DNA of 64,000 nucleotides from Chryseobacterium jejuense (GCF_017877355.1 NZ_JAGIPR010000017.1:21965-85964), one strand, 5' to 3'; positions 44,781 through 54,498 are shown, counted from the first letter of the stretch. Numbers and translations are program-made. Notes: a model not told the origin generated them from the letters alone.

Positions 44781-45279
44781 GATTGAGAGAATCACCTTTG
44801 CTAGATTAGTTTTCAGAGCTGATCAATTTTACAACCTTCTTAAATCAGTCGATACAATTTCTTGTGATCGATATAAAAACACAAATTTTATGCAAATTAT
44901 TTTTGACAGATGGCATCAAGGTGTCGTAACAAAAGAGACAATTTTCATCAAACGTTTTTCACAATTGGAAGACTTAATCATTCGCTTGGATCAAGAGGAA
45001 TTTACCGAAATAATATTAAAGGATATCAAGATTGAATTACATGTTTGTGGTGGCAATGAAAGTTTTATTTGTTCATTTTCTACGAAAGGAGATGTTTATG
45101 ATCTACTCAATACTGAACAGATTTCCAGTAGAAAGCATATGTCTATCATAATCGGAGGAGAAGAATCATTGTTTTCGCCTAACAGAGTAATCTCGATTGA
45201 AAACATACTCATAGCAGCGGAGTATTTCTTTTTGAATTGCTCAATGGATACCAGCTTAAAATGGAAAAAAAGAGGATAA
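44779..45279 (+). CDS. Second immunity-like protein (Imm1-like, tentative)
   Basis: 166 residues from a TTG codon at 44779, right at the foot of the terminator hairpin; an internal ATG at 44890 would give a shorter protein. The middle (FSQLEDLIIRLDQEEFTEII, LHVCGGNESFICSF) resembles the Imm1 fold, in which a short strand with Gly-Gly follows an acidic helix. It lies behind an already complete toxin/immunity pair, so it may be an orphan immunity gene left from an earlier Rhs tip. Start and family are uncertain. Confidence 0.5.
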   Translation: MIERITFARLVFRADQFYNLLKSVDTISCDRYKNTNFMQIIFDRWHQGVVTKETIFIKRFSQLEDLIIRLDQEEFTEIILKDIKIELHVCGGNESFICSFSTKGDVYDLLNTEQISSRKHMSIIIGGEESLFSPNRVISIENILIAAEYFFLNCSMDTSLKWKKRG

Positions 45280-45352
45280 TATAAATCTCCTCTCAGAATT
45301 CTTAGTCATTATCATTGCGACTACAATTTTAATAATTTAAAACAAAATTTTT

Positions 45353-45815
45353 ATGGATACTAAAACAATGTTAACTATTGCTGCCACAATTTTAACTTCT
45401 GCAATTCCGGTACTTGTTGGACCGTATTATTTTAATGTATATTTGAAACGGAAATTTAAGAAAATACAATATCTCATTGATTCAAACAGTATTCTGAGCA
45501 ATGTCGGGGATGACTTCAAATCAGGTTTTATAGAACCTACCATACAGGAAAATCTCTTTTTTATCTTGTCGGGTATCAAAACAAATCATAAGAGTATCCC
45601 AGAATAATATGAGCTAAAAGATACGTTAGGCCAAAATTACCATTGGGATATAATCAGAAGTGCAAAACCTTATTTTCGTTTTAATGATGAGGGTAAGATT
45701 ATTATTGAATTATCACACTCAACTATACTTATGAAAAAAGTATCAATAGGAATAGCGGTTATTTGTGCAATAATTGCTTTTATAATCCTATTTGGTACCA
45801 CATATATTAAAGTAC
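45353..45815 (+). pseudogene. Membrane protein gene, 5' part (nonsense codon, IS insertion)
   Basis: ATG at 45353 opens MDTKTMLTIAATILTSAIPV, a membrane segment, and runs to TAA at 45605. The same frame then goes on (YELKDTLGQNYHWDIIRSAK, then MKKVSIGIAVICAIIAFIIL) until the IS element starts at 45816. The continuation behind the IS at 47149 stays in frame when the IS and one copy of the 4-bp duplication are removed. So this is one gene of about 210 codons, broken twice. Family not recognised; it follows the T6SS immunity genes. Confidence 0.65.
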
Positions 45816-45964
45816 TCCCCATTGTTAGGACACAATACTCCTTATTTTAAGAACAATAGTCAACCTTGTTGTTATTGTTGTGGTGTGGGAATGTGTGTAA
45901 ACCCGTAGGGTTTTCCACATTTCCATGCCTTTTCTTTCTTTTTTTGTTCTTTTTTCTTTGTTGT

Positions 45965-46809
45965 TCATGCCGCCGCCGGTGTGTAACTTTCCGCCGGGGT
46001 CCTGTGATCCAATGATTCGTGACCCCTTCCGTTATTGTAAAAATCCATATAAATCTGCAATCCCCGGTAAAGCTCCAGCCCCTCCATGGCAGGCTTCAGG
46101 TAGACATGTTCATATTTCAGGCTGCGCCAGAACCTCTCGATGTATATATTATCCAATGCTCTTCCCTTGCCGTCCATGGATATCCGCACACCGTTGCCCG
46201 ATAATGCTTCCTGGAATTCGTATGCCGTGTATTGGCTGCCCTGGTCCATATTGACTATATCCGGCGCACCGCACAGTTCGAAGGCTTCCCGGATTACTCG
46301 CGTACACCAAGGCGCATCCATGGTGTTAGAGATGCTCCAGTGCACGATATACCGGCTGTGGACATCGATCACGGCCATCATGTACATGAATCCCTTCTTC
46401 ATCGGGATATAGGTGATGTCCGTCTGCCACACCTGGTTGTTCCGGTTGATCACCATGTCCCTGAGCAGGTACAGGTATTTGCGATGTCCTTTGCTCGGTA
46501 TGCTCAACTTCTTTGAGGGATATATCGCCATGAGCCCCATAAGGCGCATCAGGCGCCGTATGCGCTTCACATTCACCACATGCCCCTCCCTCAGGCACAC
46601 ATGGGCACACATGGACACCCCCCCGTATGCGGGTGCTCAAGGAAGAAACGATCCATCGTTTCCATCAGATCCAGGTTCAGTCCGCTTTCCCCGGACGGAA
46701 CGTAATAGAAACCCGAACGGTGGATTCCCAATAGACCGCATTGTTCGCTGATACCCATCGGCTCTTCTTTCTCAACCATCATCCGCCTATCGCAAACACT
46801 GAAACTCAC
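45965..46809 (-). pseudogene. IS3-family transposase OrfB, frameshifted
   Basis: DDE transposase: WQTDITYIP (first Asp), NMDQGSQYTA (second Asp) and ALDNIYIERFWRSLKYE (Glu). The N-terminal part (MGISEQCGLLGIHRSGFYY ... FFLEHPHTGG) and the rest (VSMCAHVCLREGHVVNVKR) lie in different frames; the break is at a run of seven G (minus strand) around 46617-46625, where five or eight would keep one frame. Either the element is inactive or the homopolymer is misread. OrfA/OrfB overlap at an A8 run, typical of programmed -1 frameshifting. Confidence 0.8.
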
Positions 46810-47087
46810 TGCAACTTTTTTTTTAACCAGTCGTTCTGCATCTGAAGCTTGCCGATCTGCTCGTATAGGCGAGCCTCTTCGGCTTGCTGCGCCTTCGTGT
46901 CAACCGCTTTCTCCGAAAACAATCGGCCGCCCTCTTCCACAAAATGTTTCTTCCATGCCTGGATCTGCGTGGGATGAACATCGAACTGAATTGCCAGTTC
47001 CGGAACCGTCTTCTGTTCCTTAAGGGCTTCTATCGCCACTTTTGCCTTGAATTTTGCACTGAATTTCTTTCTGCTCAACTTCCTCAT
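46806..47087 (-). CDS. IS3-family transposase OrfA
   Basis: About 93 residues from the Met at 47087 (MRKLSRKKFSAKFKAKVAIE). HTH of the OrfA type (KTVPELAIQFDVHPTQIQAW) and a leucine-zipper-like end (EEARLYEQIGKLQMQNDWLK). It binds the terminal repeats and makes the OrfAB fusion through slippage at the A-rich stretch at its 3' end. The longer frame to 47126 runs almost into the terminal repeat, so the shorter start is preferred. Confidence 0.85.
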   Translation of the reverse strand: MRKLSRKKFSAKFKAKVAIEALKEQKTVPELAIQFDVHPTQIQAWKKHFVEEGGRLFSEKAVDTKAQQAEEARLYEQIGKLQMQNDWLKKKLQ

Positions 47088-47148
47088 CGTCAATAAATCT
47101 ACGGTTATATTTCTAACTTTAATCAATTGTCCTAATAGAGGGGAGTAC

Positions 47149-47326
47149 TATATATTGATTTCAAAAATCCCTTGGTTTATTTAGTCCTTTATATTGCAGT
47201 AATAATATTATGTCTCTTAGCTTTTTACATTCTACATGTAATTACTCCCGTTCAGAATGCATCAGATATTAAGAAAAGACTGGATCAAATTACAAGCTTT
47301 GGGCAACAAAGAACAGCAAATCTATA
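47149..47326 (+). pseudogene. 3' part of the IS-interrupted membrane protein gene
   Basis: Reads YIDFKNPLVYLVLYIAVIIL, then LHVITPVQNASDIKKRLDQI to a TAA. It continues the frame of 45353-45815: the rejoined junction reads TYIKVL-YIDFKN. One hydrophobic segment is present. Confidence 0.6.
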
Positions 47327-49067
47327 ACATTACCCGCCACATATCGGGAAAATATGGTGTTTTGTAATGAAAATGGGCGAGATCTCTTAAGAAACCATAT
47401 CCTGCAACATCGGTTCTGTAATCAAACTCAAATTCATTTTTCCTATTTAATAACTTTTCTTTGAATTCTTCAAAACTTATATCGCCATTCAATTCAAAAT
47501 TTTCATAATCAACTTTAGAAACTTTTAGTTCCGATTGATAGCCATCATCTACCGATTTTGAAAATAATTGCTCATCTAAATCCAGATCCTTTTCTTTTAT
47601 CAAATCTAAAGAAACAGAATATTTATTAAGATGTGGTATAAATAATCCTAAATCAATTTGATTATCATTGATAAACTTTTTCATAAAGAAAAATCTATCT
47701 TCAACTCCTAGGATTATCATATACTCCATTATTACGTTAAGAAGAGGAGATGTAGAATCTGAATAGTATATAGGTTTTATCCTTGATTCAGTAAACTTTA
47801 TAACATTTGAAATACTATTATTTGCATCAGGCAAAATTTTATAATCTCTATGCCGTAAGGTAATATACCCACATACTTCTATCAAATATTTCTTTGCTGT
47901 TTCTAAATCATCAAGAGCAATGAAAAAATTTAAAACATTTATAATAGTTATAGAATGAATATCAATTAAAGGACGAGCAGAAACATTATTAGCTTCTAAA
48001 ACCTCTACTAAGATATTTCGCGCAAGCTTTTTATCAAAATTTGGATCAAACAAGATGGTTGTTTTAAGAAAAAAAGTTAAATGAAAAAGATAATCAAACG
48101 TTCTAACAGTATAACCTATTTGCTCATAACGTCCGCCCGTTTCTGAAAACAAACCATCTTTCATTCTTGCTATTGGCAAGGTTCTTCCAATATACTCATC
48201 TAAAAGTCTATAATAGAAGAAAAAAACCTGATTGAAATAATACAATATTTTTTTATCAGTTTCCAGTTTATTTTTTAGAATCCAAAACCAAAATCGGATT
48301 ACAACGAAAGAGACATATTTTCTTGCTATTTCTAAATTATTATATTCTTTGGATTCTGTATATATTATGAATGAAATTAATTTTAACGATTCAAAAATAA
48401 GCTTCCATCGTCTAGGAACTGTTCTTTTATAACCGTTCCAAGCTTCTTCTTCAAACAATAACTCATCGATTAGCAGTTCAAAATCATTCTGAATATCGTC
48501 ATTAGCGTTTAGATTAATCAATACTTTGTTAAATAGTTTTGTATTCTTTTTGTTGGTGAGAAGATTAACACCAAATAAATCTTCTGAAAACAATTTGGTA
48601 AGTTCCGATATTCCCCATCTATCAAACTCTATATTTCCGCTATCAGGAAATTCCAGTTTTATAAAACCATCAAACGTTTCGGAAATATTAGCTTTTATTT
48701 CTCCGTTATGAACCAATATTACCTTTAATGGAAGATTATAGAAATTTTTTCGTGATGTAGTAAACTCTCTATGTTTTGCTTCTCTTAATGATTCTACGAT
48801 TCCGTCTTTTTTATGATAAGTTGAAGTTGTTACATCTCTGTCTTCTCCACCTTTTATCTCAAAATAAAATCTTTTTGTAATTCCGTCTTCATCTTTTCCT
48901 ATTGCAACAACGTCCTTCCCATATTGAGGGAACCCCTTATATTCGTTAGGTTTTGATAGAATGGTAAATCCTTTTGATTCTAAAAGGATTGGAAAGATCA
49001 AGTCCAATTCTTCGCTTTCAGTAAGAGATTCCAGATATTCTCTGACTATGATTGGCTTTATATCCAT
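47322..49067 (-). CDS. Large protein with PD-(D/E)XK nuclease-like N terminus
   Basis: 581 residues. The N-terminal domain (about 20-150) shows the restriction-endonuclease pattern: ESKGFTIL, FPQYGKDVVAIG (Asp) and KRFYFEIKGG (E-x-K), then SLREAKHREF. The remainder is helical with many aromatic residues and no recognisable motif. It forms a unit with the upstream gene (stop of that gene and this ATG share the base at 49067). A large uncharacterised pair, one with nuclease fold, next to an effector island and an IS, looks like a defence system, but no sensor or ATPase motif is visible. Confidence 0.65.
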   Translation of the reverse strand: MDIKPIIVREYLESLTESEELDLIFPILLESKGFTILSKPNEYKGFPQYGKDVVAIGKDEDGITKRFYFEIKGGEDRDVTTSTYHKKDGIVESLREAKHREFTTSRKNFYNLPLKVILVHNGEIKANISETFDGFIKLEFPDSGNIEFDRWGISELTKLFSEDLFGVNLLTNKKNTKLFNKVLINLNANDDIQNDFELLIDELLFEEEAWNGYKRTVPRRWKLIFESLKLISFIIYTESKEYNNLEIARKYVSFVVIRFWFWILKNKLETDKKILYYFNQVFFFYYRLLDEYIGRTLPIARMKDGLFSETGGRYEQIGYTVRTFDYLFHLTFFLKTTILFDPNFDKKLARNILVEVLEANNVSARPLIDIHSITIINVLNFFIALDDLETAKKYLIEVCGYITLRHRDYKILPDANNSISNVIKFTESRIKPIYYSDSTSPLLNVIMEYMIILGVEDRFFFMKKFINDNQIDLGLFIPHLNKYSVSLDLIKEKDLDLDEQLFSKSVDDGYQSELKVSKVDYENFELNGDISFEEFKEKLLNRKNEFEFDYRTDVAGYGFLRDLAHFHYKTPYFPDMWRVML

Positions 49068-50953
49068 TAATTGTCGTATTTACTTTTATTAGAGTTTAAT
49101 ATATATTCGTATAAATCAGGATTTTTATAAATTCTACCATCTAAATAAACAGAATGCTGATGGCTTCCTAAAGCTCTTACCTCATCCTGGCTATCTAATT
49201 TCCAGGCATTACCTCTGACGATGACTGTTGTTTTTCCAGTATGTTCCAAAAAGGTTCCTTTACCTTCTTTTATTTCTTCCATCATTTTTGCACGACTTTC
49301 GTGTTCTAACCTATAATATAGATCTATTTGACTGCTTTCATTCTGATGAGGAGAAAGATCATTAATCTTACCTTTAAAGTCACACATCTCATTATAACTT
49401 TCTAAAACTTTGGTAAAATATTTTTTTAAATTTTTATCGGCAGTTGAATTGGATAAATGGTTTACAATTGTATCGTACATATGTTTATGATATGCCTCAA
49501 AAATTAATCGCCCCAAAGCCAATTTAGATTCTTCCCTGACAGTTTTATACTTTGAATTTCTAAATTGCAATAAAAAAGGAACCAAGCTTTCTATACTATG
49601 TGGGAATCTTTCAAAAGCTTCTATCATCCGTAATTGCCCTATTTCTATATCAACTGATAAAACATTTACCGGAAAGACACCCATTAATGTCAAATGTATT
49701 CCTCCGATTCTCATTATTATACTTTCATTCGCAAGTAATTTTAAAATATGTTTCTCCGTTTCTACTTTATTAGTTTTCCAAAAATGTTTTATTCCATACT
49801 CGAACAAGGATAAGTTTGTCCTAAATTCTGTTTTAAAATATGTAAGCTGGAATAAATGAAAATAATATTTGGGATCTTTGAAATTGTAAAAATAACGCTC
49901 TATTAGTCTAATATTCTTTGTCTTATTTAGGATGTAATGCAGAAAATCATATCTTTCTAATTCAAAATTTTCAATGCCGTGAATCAATATATGATCAATC
50001 CAGCCCTTTATATTTTCATCTTCTTTTTCATAATATTCATAGAATTTCTCGAAAACTTTATTCTTCACACTCTCTGAATTGGGCTTGACTTCTAATAATT
50101 TCGCATAAAATTGGACTATTTCAGAACCGCATAAATTATCCTTAAGTTCTGTATTCTCAACAACTGTTATTGCAATTTGAAGATCTTCATCATTCTGATA
50201 ATCTAAATTTGCAAGAAAATCTATTAAAATTTTTGGATGGTCTCCAAAAACATCAAATGCATTCTTAAAAGCATTAACGTCCTGCTTATATAAAGCAGAT
50301 AGAATGTTTTTTTGTAGGTATTTGAATGGCAAATCAAATTCGTCTTTTTTCCAGTATTCAACAAGTTCGTTTGCAAAAGTCGGTTTATATATTGCTAATT
50401 TTTCTGAATATTTAACTGTGTAAAAGCGATGAATTTCATCACTATTGGAATGCTGTATTGCTTTACTGATAGTTTCTTTATCACTATCTAATTTCAGTTG
50501 TGCATGATAATAATACTTTTCATAATCATAGAGATGTTTTTCTCGTTCTCTTCTTTCATCAGTTAATCCCAATAAAAATTCCGTAATTTCCTTACCATCA
50601 TTATTACGCTTAGATAGGATAAAAGCTCCTAGCTTCTCTATAATAGTGTTATAGGAATTTGCAAAAGGGGCTCCATTGAGTCTTTTTATTTCTTCATAAA
50701 AATTTTCATAGAATAAAAGTGAATCGGAAATTTCGTTGGGAAGTTCGAGATTCAGAATACTTTCTGCATAACTAATTAAGTATTCAAAAATCAAATCTGT
50801 TTCAAGGTTAACATTTAAAATATCTTCGTCTCTAACCAAGATATTTTCTTTAATTAATTCTTCAACTTCCTGAATATCTACAGCATTCAATTGTAATTTA
50901 TCAACTTTGAAAACTAAATCAAACAACTTTTTAATATCATTTCTCATCAACAA
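49067..50953 (-). CDS. Large helical protein paired with the nuclease-like gene
   Basis: 628 residues, nearly all alpha-helical with repeated helix pairs in the style of HEAT/ARM or TPR solenoids (for example KNAFDVFGDHPKILIDFLAN, LLQFRNSKYKTVREESKLAL). The C terminus has a small beta part (TGKTTVIVRGNAWKLDSQDE) followed by HQHSVYLDGRIYKNPDLYEY. No Walker or nuclease motif was seen. It starts the minus-strand pair and overlaps the nuclease-like gene by one base. I do not recognise the family; a scaffold or sensor for the partner is inferred. Confidence 0.65.
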   Translation of the reverse strand: MLMRNDIKKLFDLVFKVDKLQLNAVDIQEVEELIKENILVRDEDILNVNLETDLIFEYLISYAESILNLELPNEISDSLLFYENFYEEIKRLNGAPFANSYNTIIEKLGAFILSKRNNDGKEITEFLLGLTDERREREKHLYDYEKYYYHAQLKLDSDKETISKAIQHSNSDEIHRFYTVKYSEKLAIYKPTFANELVEYWKKDEFDLPFKYLQKNILSALYKQDVNAFKNAFDVFGDHPKILIDFLANLDYQNDEDLQIAITVVENTELKDNLCGSEIVQFYAKLLEVKPNSESVKNKVFEKFYEYYEKEDENIKGWIDHILIHGIENFELERYDFLHYILNKTKNIRLIERYFYNFKDPKYYFHLFQLTYFKTEFRTNLSLFEYGIKHFWKTNKVETEKHILKLLANESIIMRIGGIHLTLMGVFPVNVLSVDIEIGQLRMIEAFERFPHSIESLVPFLLQFRNSKYKTVREESKLALGRLIFEAYHKHMYDTIVNHLSNSTADKNLKKYFTKVLESYNEMCDFKGKINDLSPHQNESSQIDLYYRLEHESRAKMMEEIKEGKGTFLEHTGKTTVIVRGNAWKLDSQDEVRALGSHQHSVYLDGRIYKNPDLYEYILNSNKSKYDN

Positions 50954-51355
50954 TAATTTAATATAAATTTAAGAAAAATTTGAGTTTGTAAACCAACTTT
51001 AATCTTCATGTTTCTGATCTCTATTAAGAAAGAAATTAAGTGAAGGTATCAGAACAAAACAGACTATTTAATCAAACGTTTTTTCCAGTTTGAAGATTTA
51101 ATTGTTAGTTAGGTGGTCAAAGCGAATTTACCAAATTAATAATATAGAACACCATAGTTGGATTGCATTGGTAGTAAATATTATATTAGTTTATTCTCTA
51201 TAAATGGGAATATTTTTTGATCTTATTAAAAAAGCTCCTATTTTCAATTAAAATAACCAGAAATTAGGAACAAACTTATATTCAGTCAAATGCAATCTGT
51301 TTATACACTTTATAGTTAAAAATATTTAGTAACTTCTTGGCAAAATTAGATTAGT
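50954..51355. other. Intergenic region
   Basis: About 400 nt of AT-rich DNA between divergent genes; no gene or structure seen. It should hold the promoters of the nuclease-like pair and of the small plus-strand gene. Confidence 0.4.
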
Positions 51356-51712
51356 ATGAAAAGAATCTATACATTGGAGACTTTTACATTATTAGATTTG
51401 GATACAAAGAGTTTTATAATTGAAGACATTTTATATGAAGAATATCTTAACAGACAATCTGAATTATTTATACTTGAATCAGAGGCTATGTATACAGAAG
51501 AAGTAAGAAAAGAGCATGAGATTCTATTCGAAAATTTAATAAAAGAATTGACTTTAAAATTATTTGAGAATCGTGATGTTATTGAATTTGATCTGGAAAA
51601 AAGAGAATTAGAAGTTATGTATGAGAATGAGGCTTTTTACAATATAATAGATCGAGAAGGAAGCATAACAATTCAACCAGAAGATAAGCTTTTCAACCCC
51701 AAACTAAATTAA
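51356..51712 (+). CDS. Hypothetical acidic protein
   Basis: 118 residues, acidic and helical, with repeated Glu-rich stretches (EYLNRQSELFILESEAMYTE). No motif recognised. The size, acidic charge and neighbourhood of a toxin island would fit an immunity-like protein, but nothing specific supports this. Confidence 0.5.
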   Translation: MKRIYTLETFTLLDLDTKSFIIEDILYEEYLNRQSELFILESEAMYTEEVRKEHEILFENLIKELTLKLFENRDVIEFDLEKRELEVMYENEAFYNIIDREGSITIQPEDKLFNPKLN

Positions 51713-52117
51713 ATTTCAGTTGAGAATTAGGATTGCTCTAAATATGAATACTAAAGCAATCCTATCCTGTACTATTATCCTCTTATTTCATTTAAAAATG
51801 TTAAAAGTGGTATTAAGAGTTCGATTGAAGTACCTCTCTCCCGGCAAGATGTGAAAACAAAAATTTTCAAAAGGCATCAAAAAATAGATAAATCCTACAA
51901 AATCAATGATTTGCAGGATTTTTTTTTGTTTATGGCAACTGCTATAATTTTCAAAAATACTCATAAAGTTTGTGGCACATTCGTGGCACTTTTGAAATTT
52001 AAGAAAAAGTGCCACAAAAAAAACGTAACAAACTAGTTATCAACCTGTATAAACACATTAACGACTTGATTACTTTAGGCTTTAGTTCGACATTAATAAC
52101 CCTTAAAAAGTTTAATT
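51713..52117. other. Intergenic region with direct/inverted GTGGCAC motifs
   Basis: Contains TTGTGGCACATTCGTGGCAC near 51970-51990 and the complement AGTGCCACAAA near 52005-52015, a pattern often seen upstream of Bacteroidota tyrosine integrases (possible integrase binding or attachment site). No gene called. Confidence 0.4.
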
Positions 52118-52282
52118 ATGTTAGAACAAAGTTATGGGCTCAATTTCTTTTTGAAAAGCCCAAAAGTCAAGAACAGAGCGATGCGCTTAGTGTATGTTAG
52201 AATTACCGTCGATGGAATTCCCAAAGAAACCTCCACAAACAGAAAATGGGACGTCATTAAAGATTCTATATTGTCATCATAG
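52118..52282 (+). pseudogene. Truncated tyrosine integrase (N terminus only)
   Basis: 54 codons: MLEQSYGLNFFLKSPKVKNR, VYVRITVDGIPKETSTNRKW, then an unrelated tail and TAG. This is the N-terminal arm-binding opening of Bacteroidota site-specific integrases (FFLKxP ... VYxRITVDGxPKExSTxRKW); the core and catalytic domains are gone. Confidence 0.65.
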
Positions 52283-52482
52283 TTATCTGTCACTCACCAT
52301 CATAATCTTGGAATACAGAAATAGTGTCTTGATTTATTTTCTAATACAAAGTGAGTTGTGATTACTGCTTCATTTAAATTTCAATTTTATTTATCATGAT
52401 TTTTAAAACTTCGGGCATTGAAAATCAATACCCGAAATGACTATAAACTGTTATAAACGTTATTGAAACAGCTTCGTACTTG

Positions 52483-52785
52483 TTACCATACATAAGGTTC
52501 TCTGTTCAAATCCCAAAGATTATCAACTTCATTTTCTTCAAGAAATGTTTCAAAACTATTCCATCCTTTATCTCTTATCAACTGAGCTTCTCCATAATAT
52601 ACAGGAATTATTAGAGGGAAGATAACTGATCTTTCTTCAATATCTAACTGTTGCAAATCCTCATCAAAATAAAATGGCAAAGTAAAATACAATGAATTCA
52701 TTTTAGTTTCTGAAGTAATGGTAAAATCAAAGGATATGACATCTCCCCGTTTACCGTCTTGTTTTTGATGATTATAGAGCGCCAT
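52483..52785 (-). CDS. Hypothetical protein
   Basis: 100 residues. Opens MALYNHQKQDGKRGDVISFD and continues with beta-rich sequence (MNSLYFTLPFYFDEDLQQLD, ERSVIFPLIIPVYYGEAQLI) and a Trp-ended tail. No known motif. It is divergent from the SRAP gene region; on the plus strand beyond its start a C-terminal fragment (TWNGTIWTSIPQGRQKEAEL) of an unknown gene can be read to a stop near 52903. Confidence 0.5.
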   Translation of the reverse strand: MALYNHQKQDGKRGDVISFDFTITSETKMNSLYFTLPFYFDEDLQQLDIEERSVIFPLIIPVYYGEAQLIRDKGWNSFETFLEENEVDNLWDLNREPYVW

Positions 52786-52905
52786 TAGTAATTACTTCGG
52801 CCAAAACTTGGAATGGTACGATCTGGACAAGTATTCCGCAAGGAAGACAAAAGGAAGCAGAGTTATTCGGCAAGGAAATTAGTAAACATTTAAAAACTTA
52901 ATCAT

Positions 52906-53733
52906 ATGTGTTATTACAACGGACAACGCGTATCGAGGGACGAATTCATTCGCTTAATGGATCTCGAAAAAGCAGTAATGAATTATGATTTTTTAGATCA
53001 GGATATCCACGAAGGCTTTAACTACGGAAATATCGCCGTTTTACGCCCTACAGAAGATAAATGCAACTTCGATATCGTCCAGATGGAATGGGGCTTTATT
53101 CCTTCGTATGTAAAAAATAGAGAAAATGTAAAAAAAATGCGTTTTGGCTACAAGGATGATAAGGGCAAATGGCATCAGCCTTATACAACGTTGAATGCCA
53201 AAGGTGAAGAACTTTTATTGATAGATGAAACTACTGGTCGTGAAAAAATGTTCCGGAAAGCAGCACTGGAAAGAAGATGCTTAATACTTTCAAGTGAATT
53301 TTACGAGTGGCGGCATATTTATCGCCTTAATAAAAAAACCAATCAACCGGTTAAGACAGCAGATAAATATCCTTACCATATTGGACTTAAGGGAAAGGAA
53401 TATTTTTTCATTGCAGCAATCTGGCAAAATTGGACTGACAAGGACACAGGAGAAACAGTGGATACAGTAGCTCTCGTAACTACCGAAGCAAATCCACTCA
53501 TGAGACAAATTCATAATTCAAAAAACCGGATGCCTACCATGCTACCTGATGAACTTGCCTGGGAATGGATGATGCAGGATCTGAGTGAGGAAAGAATTAC
53601 AGAACTTGCAACTTATCAAATTAATGCTTCCGATATGGAAGCTTATACAATCGAAAAAGATTTCAAAATAACAGGAACCCCAACTAAAGCTTTTGTTTAT
53701 GCAGAGGTACCTGAACTGACCTATGAGGTTTAA
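52906..53733 (+). CDS. yedK: SRAP (YedK/HMCES-type) abasic-site protein
   Basis: 275 residues. Starts Met-Cys (MCYYNGQR), so removal of Met exposes the catalytic Cys2 that forms the DNA-protein crosslink at abasic sites in single-stranded DNA. The Glu motif is LSSEFYEWRH around 125 and the His segment is IHNSKNRMPTML around 205. The family is linked to SOS response and often carried on phages and mobile elements. It lies between a truncated integrase and a decayed lipoprotein gene. Confidence 0.92.
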   Translation: MCYYNGQRVSRDEFIRLMDLEKAVMNYDFLDQDIHEGFNYGNIAVLRPTEDKCNFDIVQMEWGFIPSYVKNRENVKKMRFGYKDDKGKWHQPYTTLNAKGEELLLIDETTGREKMFRKAALERRCLILSSEFYEWRHIYRLNKKTNQPVKTADKYPYHIGLKGKEYFFIAAIWQNWTDKDTGETVDTVALVTTEANPLMRQIHNSKNRMPTMLPDELAWEWMMQDLSEERITELATYQINASDMEAYTIEKDFKITGTPTKAFVYAEVPELTYEV

Positions 53734-53952
53734 ACTTTGAAAAGAAACAAGAGAAATTTAAACATTTAAACTATGCTAGTATATTTAGGAAAAGACAATC
53801 CCTCCTAAAATACAAACGATGGGCTCCATAGAATCTACCCGTTATTTAAGCAAATCGAGTTTAATCCTATCCTCATGAGGGTTTATCCTGATACTAAAAT
53901 AATTAAAGCAGGTTGATTTGGTCGGCCTGCCTTCATCCTAAAAAGCATGTTA

Positions 53953-54414
53953 TGAAAAAAATAAGAATAATAATTTTCAAAAATATTTAAAGATTTTGGC
54001 ACTTATGATGTTAAGCTGCTAGTCACCAAAAGCAAATAAAATTAGTACTTTGAGTGGCGCACCAGACACTACAAAAAAACATTTCGAAAATAGAAATTTG
54101 GCAGCATTCAAGTAAAAATCTGCCTAGCCCCTGAAGTGTACAAGGTTAACGATAATGATATCGTAATAAATTACAAGCTCACCAATTATTCTCTAGCACC
54201 GATGCAATACCGAAGAGATTTCAGAATCGAGAAAGAACAGGACACTAATTGGATCAAAGAACCTTTTGTACTTTACCCTGATGTACTATATCGACCGTCG
54301 TTTTTTAATCGGGGGCGAAAAAAGCATAAGTTTTTTTTGGATAGTGCTAAAAACAATATGTCTATTTTAAATAGGTTGAAATATCTCAACAGTTATTATG
54401 CAAATTGCTTTTAA
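53953..54414 (+). pseudogene. Decayed lipoprotein with Ig-like domain
   Basis: Pieces in three frames: MKKIRIIIFKN at 53953, then KILALMMLSC (lipobox) with a stop after the Cys, SPKANKISTLSGAPDTTKKH, and finally ICLAPEVYKVNDNDIVINYK with DFRIEKEQDTNWIKEPFVLY up to 54414. The order signal peptide, lipobox, beta-sandwich domain (INYKLTNYSLAPM ... DFRIEK) is that of bacterial Ig-like lipoproteins. At least two frameshifts and a stop make it non-functional. Confidence 0.5.
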
Positions 54415-54498
54415 GGGAAAGTAGGATTAATTTAAGGATTTTATAGCGACAGTTGTCTTTCAAAAATTAAATAAGTGATAAATCTTTATTTGCTTCAA

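Larger units (their letters stand above)
45816..47144 (-). mobile_element. IS3-family insertion sequence (1,329 bp)
   Basis: Imperfect terminal inverted repeats TCCCCATTGTTAGGACA (left) and TCCCCTCTATTAGGACA (right, complement), 14 of 17 identical. Flanked by direct GTAC copies at 45812-45815 and 47145-47148 (a target duplication, though GTAC is itself palindromic). It carries orfA and orfB of IS3 type on the minus strand. GC content is visibly higher than the surroundings, indicating a separate origin. Confidence 0.85.

Noticed and set aside
45965..46751. Plus-strand ORFs of 60-112 codons across the IS
   Set aside because: They are antisense shadows of the GC-richer transposase gene.
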